In this document: one piece after another, positions 5,824 to 11,703 of the stretch | Layout of the letters: each line of letters begins with the position of its first letter | Numbering within the stretch: position 1 is the first letter of the stretch | Source of the DNA: a bacterium | GTDB lineage: Bacteria; Patescibacteriota; CPR2; UBA1875; JAJYID01 | Assembly: GCA_021791015.1 (NCBI GenBank) | Contig: JAJYFH010000005.1 | Location: 1 to 18,340 of the forward strand | DNA: 18,340 nucleotides | Reading direction: 5' to 3' | Notes under the pieces: generated by a model | Databases searched by the model: none | What the model saw: only the letters and a program-made list of their open reading frames with translations | What the model was told of the DNA's origin: nothing | Translations under genes and position numbers: made by a program

Positions 5824-5834
5824 TGCGGGCTTTT
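5812..5834 (+). terminator. intrinsic terminator overlapping the stop codon
   Basis: GCCCGC (5814-5819) pairs with GCGGGC (5825-5830), extended by a G-T wobble and an A-T pair, around a GTAGT loop that contains the TAG stop of the zinc-ribbon gene. TTTT follows at 5831-5834. Confidence 0.75.
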
Positions 5835-5866
5835 CACTTACTTGTGGTTAATTAAAAAAATTATCC

Positions 5867-5895
5867 TTGCCAAAATATTTTTTTGCGTTTAAAAT
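5867..5895 (+). promoter_or_regulatory. pyrG promoter
   Basis: TTGCCA (5867-5872) and TAAAAT (5890-5895) are separated by exactly 17 bases. This is the same -35 hexamer as in the minus-strand promoter at 4763. Predicted start is near 5902, giving a leader of about 47 bases. Confidence 0.6.
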
Positions 5896-5949
5896 AATTT
5901 TTAGAAAAAAGCGGGTGATGCGAGAGTTATTATTAAACTTGGATAAAAA

Positions 5950-7620
5950 GTGCTGGGAAAGAAACAAACCAAATTCATTTTCGTAACAGGCGGAGTCTTG
6001 TCAGGAATTGGCAAGGGAATATTTGCAGCCTCGGTTGGCAACATTTTAAAGAACCGAGGCTTTTCTGTTAATATCCAAAAACTTGATCCTTACCTAAACT
6101 TTGATTCCGGTACGCTAAACCCAGGTGAGCACGGCGAGGTTTTTGTGACTGATGACGGCGCCGAAACAGATCTTGATCTCGGCCATTATGAAAGGTTTAC
6201 CGGCGTGAACCTGACCAAGAAAAGCTCTATAATGAGCGGCCAGATTTATTCCAAGGTGTTTGAAGATGAAAGATCCGGCAAGTACCTAGGTAAAACAGTT
6301 CAGGTAATTCCGCATCTAACCAATAAAATACAAGAAGTAGTGCTTGATGCGGCAAAGGGCTTTGATATCCATATCGCAGAAATTGGCGGTACGGTCGGTG
6401 ACTTTGAGGGATTGCATTTCGTCGAAGCTATTCGACAGATGAAAAGAAGGGTCGGCGCTGAAAATGTCTTGTATGCCCACCTCGTTTATCTCCCGTATCT
6501 CGAAGCCTCAAAGGAAATCAAGACCAAGCCGGCCCAAAACAGCATTCGCGATTTGCTCCGGGCAGGAATCCACCCCGATATCATCGGCGCCAGATGCGAT
6601 AGAAATATGAACCAAGAGCATATCAGTAAGATCGCTCTGTTCTCAGATGTTGACGAAGAAGCAGTTGCGCCGCTGCCTTATGTGAAGTCGGTTTATGAAG
6701 TGCCCGGTAATCTGGAAGAAGCCGGCCTCGGCAGTTATATATGCAAGAAACTGGAATTAAAAAATGCCAAACCGCAGAAAAACGGATGGGAAAAGTTTGT
6801 CCAAAATACAAGGACAGCCAAAGGAGTTGTGAAGGTTGGTTTGGTGGCAAAATATTTGAGCAATGAGGATACCTATAAAAGCGTCAATGAATCACTGAAG
6901 TTTGCCTTTGCCGCGCATCAGAAAAATGTAAAGATTGTTTGGATAGATGCAGAGGAGCTAGAGAAAAAAGGTACTGACCAATTGAAAGATTTGGCGGGGA
7001 TAGTAATCCCCGGCGGATTCGGCAATCGCGGTACGGAAGGCAAGATAATGGCGGCTCGTTATGCTCGCGAAAACAACATTCCTTATCTTGGTCTTTGCCT
7101 TGGCATGCAGATCGCTGTGATTGAATTTGCCAGAAATGTATTGGCTTGGCCGTCTGCAACAAGCGGTGAGTTTGACGCAAAAAGCAAGAGTCAGGTTATC
7201 CATATTATGCCTGAGCAAAGGAAAAATATGGATGAGGCGAACTATGGCGCAACCATGAGGCTTGGCGCCTACCCTTGTGTTTTAGATAAAAAATCTAAGT
7301 CTTATAAACTTTACGGCAGCGAAAAAATTTCAGAACGACACAGGCATAGATACGAGTTTAACAACGATTATCGTGATGAGTTCATCGAAAATGGAATGCT
7401 GCTTGCAGGCCTTTCCCCGAATCATCATTTGGTGGAGATAGTTGAAGTTCCAGATCATAAATTCTATGTGGCTTCTCAGTTCCATCCAGAGTTTAAGTCT
7501 CGTCCCGATGTGCCGCATCCGCTTTTCCTTGGATTTGCCGAAGCTTGCCTAGATTCAAGCGCAGACAAAAAAACTGTTATAAAGAAAATTATTTCCAAGA
7601 GACAAAAAGCAGCCGTTTAA
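5950..7620 (+). CDS. pyrG: CTP synthase
   Basis: This amidoligase makes CTP from UTP, ATP and glutamine-derived ammonia. At 556 aa it is full length. The synthetase domain opens with KFIFVTGGVLSGIGKGI (P-loop) and continues with LDPYLNFDSGTLNPGEHGEVFV and DLDLGHYERF. The class I glutaminase domain has GGFGNRGTEGK, the nucleophile Cys383 in GLCLGMQ, RHRYEFNN, and the His512/Glu514 pair in QFHPEFKSRP. The GTG at 5950 is the only usable start, because a TAA lies in frame at 5944-5946; the weak GGAT at 5941-5944 precedes it. The gene has its own promoter and stands alone. For reduced CPR metabolism it is the step that keeps CTP available from UTP even when earlier pyrimidine synthesis is absent (inference). 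A short inverted repeat TTTAAAGC/GCTTTTAAA overlaps the stop and could be a weak terminator. Confidence 0.98.
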   Translation: MLGKKQTKFIFVTGGVLSGIGKGIFAASVGNILKNRGFSVNIQKLDPYLNFDSGTLNPGEHGEVFVTDDGAETDLDLGHYERFTGVNLTKKSSIMSGQIYSKVFEDERSGKYLGKTVQVIPHLTNKIQEVVLDAAKGFDIHIAEIGGTVGDFEGLHFVEAIRQMKRRVGAENVLYAHLVYLPYLEASKEIKTKPAQNSIRDLLRAGIHPDIIGARCDRNMNQEHISKIALFSDVDEEAVAPLPYVKSVYEVPGNLEEAGLGSYICKKLELKNAKPQKNGWEKFVQNTRTAKGVVKVGLVAKYLSNEDTYKSVNESLKFAFAAHQKNVKIVWIDAEELEKKGTDQLKDLAGIVIPGGFGNRGTEGKIMAARYARENNIPYLGLCLGMQIAVIEFARNVLAWPSATSGEFDAKSKSQVIHIMPEQRKNMDEANYGATMRLGAYPCVLDKKSKSYKLYGSEKISERHRHRYEFNNDYRDEFIENGMLLAGLSPNHHLVEIVEVPDHKFYVASQFHPEFKSRPDVPHPLFLGFAEACLDSSADKKTVIKKIISKRQKAAV

Positions 7621-7653
7621 AGCCCGCAGCTTTTAAATACTAAGCACTCAAAC

Positions 7654-7659
7654 TATAAT
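7654..7659 (+). promoter_or_regulatory. consensus -10 box, predicted leaderless start
   Basis: A perfect TATAAT ends six bases before the ATG at 7666. This predicts transcription beginning at that A. The -35 region (TTTTAA at 7631-7636, 17-base spacer) is poor. An earlier in-frame ATG at 7660 touches the -10 box and would not be on the transcript. Confidence 0.5.
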
Positions 7660-7665
7660 ATGAAT

Positions 7666-8145
7666 ATGAAACGGGATAATACCTGGCTTTTTCAAAAACT
7701 CGATGAAATCTGGGACGGTCACTTTAGCGACATTCCGCAGCATAATGATGTGGTTATTAAGTTCGGCCGAAAGGCGCGCCAAAGACTCGGTTCTATAAAA
7801 CAAGAAACCAAAACCATTCGAGATCTGGCCAACAAGAATCGCAAATCCATCATTACGATTAATGGTTTGTTCAAAGACTTGAATGTGCCGGAGTATGTAG
7901 TTACTGCCACTATCGCTCACGAAATGTGCCACTATGCTCACGGATTTAGCTCTCCGCTTGATCAGAAATTTGAGAACCCTCATCAGGGCGGGATCGTAAC
8001 CAAAGAAATGAAGGCGCGAGGATTCGTCAAGGAGCTGCAGCTGCAAAAAAAATGGCTGAAAGATGTCTGGCCGAAATATTTGGAAGAAAAAATGCCAGCA
8101 AGAAGATCTCGGAGGCGAAGAAGGGTGATTATAAAGTGGATATAA
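7666..8145 (+). CDS. SprT-like zinc metallopeptidase family protein
   Basis: A 159-aa protein with the zinc-binding motif HEMCH at 85-89 in ATIAHEMCHYAHGF, and a likely third ligand His106 in NPHQGG, the arrangement of SprT-like/gluzincin-type proteins. The preceding SIITINGLFKDLNVPEYVV segment is the usual beta strand plus helix before the active site. The C-terminus is an Arg-rich tail (about 146-153). The start is taken as the ATG at 7666 because of the -10 box at 7654-7659; an ATG at 7660 would add two residues. Its end overlaps the next gene by 10 bases, so the two are probably translated together. SprT-domain proteins elsewhere include DNA-protein crosslink proteases, but the substrate here is unknown. 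Confidence 0.8.
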   Translation: MKRDNTWLFQKLDEIWDGHFSDIPQHNDVVIKFGRKARQRLGSIKQETKTIRDLANKNRKSIITINGLFKDLNVPEYVVTATIAHEMCHYAHGFSSPLDQKFENPHQGGIVTKEMKARGFVKELQLQKKWLKDVWPKYLEEKMPARRSRRRRRVIIKWI

Positions 8146-8846
8146 GAAAAATAACGAAAAGAGATAAGACAGAGGTAGTTAATTTACCGAAATGTAAGGC
8201 CTTAATTTATTACATGTCAGAAGACATCTCCTTTCCAGAATTATTATCAAGTTTCAAGGCTGGGTATAAAAAAGCTAAACTATTTTTCAATTATGATCTA
8301 AAAAAAGAGATTGATATCACCCTGGTATATTCAAGAAAAGAGCTGGAAGAAATTCTTGCAAGAAAAACTCAAGCTTGGGAAATAGGATTTACAAGTAATA
8401 AAACAGGAAATATTATTATATTTTCGCCATCAGTTGTTGAAGAAAATTCAAATCACAAAAAAGACGATATTTTTAAAACTATTCAACATGAACTAGTTCA
8501 TGCCTTTCAAGTTGAGGTTGTTAAGGGATTCACGCCTTGGTGGTTAGATGAAGGAATCGCTTTAATTACCGCACAACAAGTGAAAACGAAGGGCAGGGAA
8601 TGTCTGAAAAGTCTGATTGGAAGCGCAAAGTTCTTTGATTACACGACAGATAATTATCGATTCTGCACTTCAAATGGTGGCTACCCGGCTGCCTATTTTC
8701 TTGTCGAAAACTTGATAAAGGACTTTGGAAAGGGTAAAATAAGGAGTCTTTTTGAGAACAGTTGTACGAGTAAAAACTTTGATTTGTTTTTTAAAGAGAA
8801 GTTTAGTGTTTCGCCAGAGGATTACGCGAAAAAGCTGGTAAAATAA
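8136..8846 (+). CDS. peptidase MA-like (gluzincin) metalloprotease
   Basis: A 236-aa protein with HELVH at 118-122 in TIQHELVHAFQ and the downstream Glu in WWLDEGIA (135-142), the HExxH plus WxxEG layout of peptidase-MA/M1-like gluzincins. Residues 60-100 (IDITLVYS... NIIIFSPSV) form the expected strands before the helix. No signal peptide or membrane segment is seen, so it is probably cytosolic. The open frame extends back to an ATG at 8052, but that would overlap the upstream gene by 94 bases. The GTG at 8136 has AAGGGTG (8121-8127) at 8-base spacing and leaves only a 10-base overlap. A tRNA gene starts 5 bases after its stop. Together with the upstream gene it makes a two-metallopeptidase cluster. 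Confidence 0.78.
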   Translation: MDIRKITKRDKTEVVNLPKCKALIYYMSEDISFPELLSSFKAGYKKAKLFFNYDLKKEIDITLVYSRKELEEILARKTQAWEIGFTSNKTGNIIIFSPSVVEENSNHKKDDIFKTIQHELVHAFQVEVVKGFTPWWLDEGIALITAQQVKTKGRECLKSLIGSAKFFDYTTDNYRFCTSNGGYPAAYFLVENLIKDFGKGKIRSLFENSCTSKNFDLFFKEKFSVSPEDYAKKLVK

Positions 8847-8851
8847 CTTTT

Positions 8852-8928
8852 CGGGGTGTGGCGCAGTTGGCTAGCGCGCAGCGTTCGGGACGCTGAGGTC
8901 GGAAGTTCGAGTCTTCTCACCCCGACCA
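8852..8928 (+). tRNA. tRNA-Pro (anticodon CGG)
   Basis: A 77-base cloverleaf. The acceptor CGGGGTG (8852-8858) pairs with CACCCCG (8918-8924). The anticodon stem CAGCG/CGCTG encloses TTCGGGA with anticodon CGG at 8886-8888. The variable loop is AGGTC, the T arm is GGAAG-TTCGAGT-CTTCT (one G-T closing pair), and A73 is followed by an encoded CCA (8926-8928). It reads CCG proline codons. It is squeezed between the peptidase gene (5 bases) and the flavoprotein gene (19 bases), so it is probably cut from a longer transcript. Confidence 0.96.
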
Positions 8929-8947
8929 AGAAATTCCTTGATCTATT

Positions 8948-9952
8948 ATGAAAAATCATTACGACGTTATAATTGTAGGAGCCAGCATAGCTGGTCTTGA
9001 AGCCGCCAAAAGGCTTGGTGGGACTGGCCTGAAGGTGCTTATTTTAGACAAAAACGAAAATGTGGGCAGCAAACCTTGCGCCCATGGCGTTACCTTGAAT
9101 GATATAGAGTTTATTGCCCCCGAATTTCTTAATTTTCCCTGCAAAAAAGCCATTATTCATTACAGGAAAAATAAGTCTTTTTTTCCGAAGAACGTTGGCT
9201 TCATATCTTCAATTGATCGTAGGGAATTCCTTCGCGAAGCCCTAAAAGAAGTTAAAAGGCATAAAAATATTGATGTGATTTTCAAGGTTTCCGCTGAGAA
9301 AATTGGCGAAGAAGTGGTTGTAAATGGCGAAAACATTAGTTTTAAATATTTGATTGGGGCAGATGGCTCAAACTCGATAGTTAGAAAATACCTGAAGCTG
9401 CCGGTTGAGAAAATAGAATTTGCAATCCAGTATATTACTCCCGAAATTTATAAAGATTTTGAGATTTTTCTGGGAGATGACAGATTTGGCAGCGGATACG
9501 CCTGGATATTTCCCAACAAAAGCTTTACTTCGATTGGTTGCGGAAGTGATACCAGGGCAATTTCGCCCCGAAAGATAAGAACTAACTTTGAAGATTGGTT
9601 GAAGGAACAGAATATTAAAATCGCGAACGCTAGGTTGGAGATGTCGATAATAAACTATGACTATCGCGGTTATCGTTTTGGCAACGTCTTCTTGGTTGGT
9701 GATGCTGCCGGGTTGGCCTCGGGATTTACGGGTAAAGGAATGTATGCGGCCTTTGCGTCGGCGAAACAAGTGGTAGACGAAATTCTAGGCATTAAGCAAG
9801 ATTCGAACATTATACTTGAATGGGTTAGCAAAAAAAGAGCTCAAGAAAGGGTGGTTTCGCTGTTAAAGTACAGAGTTAGCAGGAGGGCTACACTTTTTCT
9901 CGGTCTCAAGATTTTACCTAGAGTTGAGGAAAGGATATTAAAGTATCTCTAG
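8948..9952 (+). CDS. geranylgeranyl reductase-family FAD-dependent oxidoreductase
   Basis: The 334-aa protein begins with a Rossmann dinucleotide fold (DVIIVGASIAGLEAA, GASIAG at 11-16), followed by the KPCAHG segment that resembles the K-x-C-G/A-G motif of geranylgeranyl reductases. It continues with GADGSNSIVR, the substrate-pocket YAWIFP at 184-189, and the second FAD motif VFLVGDAAG (247-255) followed by TGKGMYAAFASA. The family reduces isoprenoid chains (archaeal lipids, chlorophyll, menaquinone side chains) and includes related hydroxylases. The substrate cannot be told here. The start ATG lies 19 bases after the tRNA CCA end, and there is no SD in that gap. It could be translated from the short leader left after tRNA 3' processing. 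Confidence 0.85.
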   Translation: MKNHYDVIIVGASIAGLEAAKRLGGTGLKVLILDKNENVGSKPCAHGVTLNDIEFIAPEFLNFPCKKAIIHYRKNKSFFPKNVGFISSIDRREFLREALKEVKRHKNIDVIFKVSAEKIGEEVVVNGENISFKYLIGADGSNSIVRKYLKLPVEKIEFAIQYITPEIYKDFEIFLGDDRFGSGYAWIFPNKSFTSIGCGSDTRAISPRKIRTNFEDWLKEQNIKIANARLEMSIINYDYRGYRFGNVFLVGDAAGLASGFTGKGMYAAFASAKQVVDEILGIKQDSNIILEWVSKKRAQERVVSLLKYRVSRRATLFLGLKILPRVEERILKYL

Positions 9953-9961
9953 CTTGTCTAC

Positions 9962-9990
9962 TTGTTTCAAATGAAAAATTAACTTATATT
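9962..9990 (+). promoter_or_regulatory. rmuC promoter, predicted leaderless start
   Basis: TTGTTT (9962-9967), a 17-base spacer and TATATT (9985-9990) are followed by six bases and the ATG at 9997. Transcription should start at the ATG. No SD is present between the -10 box and the start. Confidence 0.6.
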
Positions 9991-9996
9991 GAGCAC

Positions 9997-11025
9997 ATGG
10001 ATCAAAACACATTAATTTTAGCAGGACTGATACTTTTCGGATTCGGAATCTTGATTGCCTTTTTGAATAAAAAACTTTCCAAAGGCGGTGGAGAAGACAG
10101 CTCTTCAATTTTAATGTTAAATCAAAACCTTCAAGGGATGCAGGAGCGACTGGACAAAACCACTGCAGCCATTCAGGACCAGTTCAAATCTAGCGCTGGC
10201 ATTATTCGTGACGTTACTGAGAAACTCACCAAACTTGAGGATACAAACAAGCAAATCGTGGGTATTACTGACCAGCTTCAAGGACTAGAAAATGTTCTAA
10301 AAAACCCTAAGCAAAGGGGAATTCTGGGTGAATATTATCTGGAGACCTTGCTGAAGAATTTATTCCAGCCAAACCAGTATCAGATGCAATATTCATTCAA
10401 AGACGGAGACATTGTCGATGCGGTTATTAAAATTAAAGACAAGATCATTCCGATTGATTCTAAATTTTCTCTTGAAAACTACAATAAAATCTTAAAAGAG
10501 AAAGATGAAACTAAAAAAATACAATTAGAAAAACTATTTAAACAGGATTTAAAAAACAGAATTGACGAAACATCGAAGTACATTAAGCCCAAAGAGGGAA
10601 CGATGGATTTTGCCTTCATGTTCATCCCTTCCGAGGGGATTTACTATGATTTACTGATTAATCAAGTTGGTGCGCTGAAAGTAAACACCCGGGACTTAAT
10701 TGAGTACGCATTCAAAGAGAAAAAAGTGATCATAGTTTCTCCGACATCATTCGCGGCGTATTTACAAACGGTGCTTCAAGGTCTTCGTGCCCTCTCTATT
10801 GAGGAATCCATCAAAGATATCGTCGCCAACGTGAACAAACTGGCTAATCACCTAAACTCCTACGAAGAGTATATGCAGAAAATGGGCACAAATCTAGGGA
10901 CAACAGTCGGGATGTATAACAAGGCCTATAAGGAATTTACAAAAATCGACAAAGATGTGACGAAGATAACAGGTAAATCAATAGATTCAGACATTTTGGA
11001 ACTAGAAAAACCTAAGGTCGAATAA
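9997..11025 (+). CDS. rmuC: RmuC-family protein
   Basis: A 342-aa protein. An N-terminal membrane helix spans about 6-23 (LILAGLILFGFGILIAFL), a coiled-coil region about 40-100, and the RmuC core from about 105. The core has KQRGILGEYYLETLL, the nuclease-fold-like VDAVIKI...IPIDSKFSLENY (PD-(D/E)xK-like arrangement) and FMFIPSEGIYYDLL. E. coli RmuC limits recombination at inverted repeats and is predicted to be a membrane-tethered nuclease. That is notable in a window carrying many inverted repeats, though a link is only inference. At 342 aa it is shorter than the E. coli protein (about 475), mostly in the coiled coil. It has its own promoter and no close partner. Confidence 0.92.
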   Translation: MDQNTLILAGLILFGFGILIAFLNKKLSKGGGEDSSSILMLNQNLQGMQERLDKTTAAIQDQFKSSAGIIRDVTEKLTKLEDTNKQIVGITDQLQGLENVLKNPKQRGILGEYYLETLLKNLFQPNQYQMQYSFKDGDIVDAVIKIKDKIIPIDSKFSLENYNKILKEKDETKKIQLEKLFKQDLKNRIDETSKYIKPKEGTMDFAFMFIPSEGIYYDLLINQVGALKVNTRDLIEYAFKEKKVIIVSPTSFAAYLQTVLQGLRALSIEESIKDIVANVNKLANHLNSYEEYMQKMGTNLGTTVGMYNKAYKEFTKIDKDVTKITGKSIDSDILELEKPKVE

Positions 11026-11031
11026 TCTTGA

Positions 11032-11048
11032 GCTTAGACATTCTAAGC
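11032..11048. other. stem-loop after rmuC
   Basis: GCTTAG (11032-11037) and CTAAGC (11043-11048) form a perfect 6-bp stem with a 5-base loop, 6 bases after the rmuC stop. It is followed by A's on the plus strand, not T's, so it is not a clear rightward terminator. It may protect the mRNA 3' end. Confidence 0.4.
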
Positions 11049-11078
11049 AAAAAAGCCTTTTAAGTAAGGAAAATTATA

Positions 11079-11106
11079 TTGACAGGAACTTATTTGGTGT
11101 TATACT
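11079..11106 (+). promoter_or_regulatory. consensus-like promoter upstream of a candidate small RNA
   Basis: A perfect TTGACA (11079-11084), a 16-base spacer and TATACT (11101-11106). It is the best -35 box in the window. No ORF follows directly; the next element is the hairpin at 11148-11208. Confidence 0.7.
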
Positions 11107-11112
11107 AATAGC

Positions 11113-11214
11113 ATAATTGCTTTAATATTTTAGCTCTTTTTGACAAGTAGCAGATGTTTACTGAATCATGAGCAACCCCCTTGCTTGTGATTCAGTAAGT
11201 GTCTGCTAGTTTTT
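11113..11214 (+). ncRNA. candidate small RNA with a 28-pair terminal hairpin
   Basis: From the promoter at 11079-11106 a transcript would start near 11113 and end in the T-run at 11210-11214, about 100 bases. Its 3' part folds into one long hairpin. TAGCAGA (11148-11154) pairs with TCTGCTA (11202-11208), three G-T wobbles follow, TTACTGAATCA (11158-11168) pairs with TGATTCAGTAA (11188-11198), three more pairs include two wobbles, and GCAA/TTGC closes on a CCCCC loop (11176-11180). TTTTT follows one base after the stem. Between start and hairpin, about 35 bases are T-rich and single-stranded. No ORF with a start codon fits. It is either an independent small RNA or a decoy-like terminator element. 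No known RNA family is recognised. Confidence 0.6.
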
Positions 11215-11240
11215 ATTCGGAAAAAAGAATTAATTTCTTA

Positions 11241-11269
11241 TTGTCGCACACGTTAAAAATGCTTATAAT
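11241..11269 (+). promoter_or_regulatory. promoter of the membrane protein-pheS-pheT-LDT operon
   Basis: TTGTCG (11241-11246), a 17-base spacer and a perfect TATAAT (11264-11269). Predicted start is near 11276, giving a leader of about 55 bases to the ATG at 11332. No run of Phe codons or T-box-like structure is visible in the leader. Confidence 0.65.
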
Positions 11270-11302
11270 CAAGAATAGATTATTGAATATGGTTTCCGTT
11301 TC

Positions 11303-11314
11303 GGCGGGAATGAC
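11303..11314. repeat. fragment of the GTCATTC/GAATGAC repeat in the pheS operon leader
   Basis: GGCGGGAATGAC shares CGGGAATGAC with the right arm ends of the elp3 repeats. There is no matching left arm, so it looks like a decayed half-element. It sits in the 5' leader about 18 bases before the start codon. Confidence 0.4.
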
Positions 11315-11331
11315 GGGGGGATGGGGATTTT

Positions 11332-11703
11332 ATGACCTGGCGCAAATACATTAATGGGATGGTTTTAGGAGTACTCGCACTGTCTCTGATTTTGGTTGCA
11401 CTGGTGAACCTAACCAGCCCGGAGATGGGTGCGCTAAGTTATGGCTCTCTCTTTATTACAGTATTTTTACTGCTCGTGTGTTTGGCTACAATAATCGGTT
11501 TCTATGGACGAAGGAGAATGTCGAATAATGAAGTTTTGTATAAAAACCTCAAAAACGCATTCAGACAAGGAACTCTTGTTGCGCTATATCTAACCGTTCT
11601 GCTAATTTTACGCGCAGCCGACCTTCTAAACTGGTGGGACGCAGCGCTACTACTGATAAGTATCATATCTTTCGATATGTTTTTCAAAGGACAACTCGGA
11701 TGA
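11332..11703 (+). CDS. small membrane protein (three to four helices)
   Basis: A 123-aa hydrophobic protein. Helices are at about 7-28 (INGMVLGVLALSLILVALVNL), 36-57 (YGSLFITVFLLLVCLATIIGF), 80-97 (GTLVALYLTVLLILRAA) and 100-117 (NWWDAALLLISIISFDMF), with a basic loop (GRRRMSNNEVLYKNLKNAFRQG) between the second and third. GGGG at 11323-11326 precedes the ATG by 5 bases. Its TGA overlaps the pheS ATG (ATGA at 11700-11703), so it is translated together with pheS. Small tetraspan proteins in front of pheS are a context I associate with CPR genomes, but I do not know a function. Confidence 0.8.
   Translation: MTWRKYINGMVLGVLALSLILVALVNLTSPEMGALSYGSLFITVFLLLVCLATIIGFYGRRRMSNNEVLYKNLKNAFRQGTLVALYLTVLLILRAADLLNWWDAALLLISIISFDMFFKGQLG

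Noticed and set aside
5918..5986. 22-codon leader peptide overlapping the pyrG start (MRELLLNLDKKC...)
   Set aside because: No good SD and no regulatory codon run; an ORF this short is expected by chance.
6623..7218. Minus-strand ORFs inside pyrG
   Set aside because: They lie wholly within a complete, motif-verified CTP synthase and show no start signals or recognisable motifs.
8052..8136. ATG at 8052 as the start of the peptidase-MA-like gene, or a frameshift fusing the two metallopeptidases
   Set aside because: It would overlap the SprT-like gene by 94 bases. The SprT-like protein has a complete Arg-rich tail of its own, and the GTG at 8136 has an SD and small overlap. The two proteins each have their own HExxH site, so no broken single gene is needed.
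11259..11357. Short ORF MLIIKNRLLNMV... in the pheS operon leader
   Set aside because: Its ATG lies before the predicted transcription start (-10 at 11264-11269), and it has no Phe codon run that would suggest attenuation.
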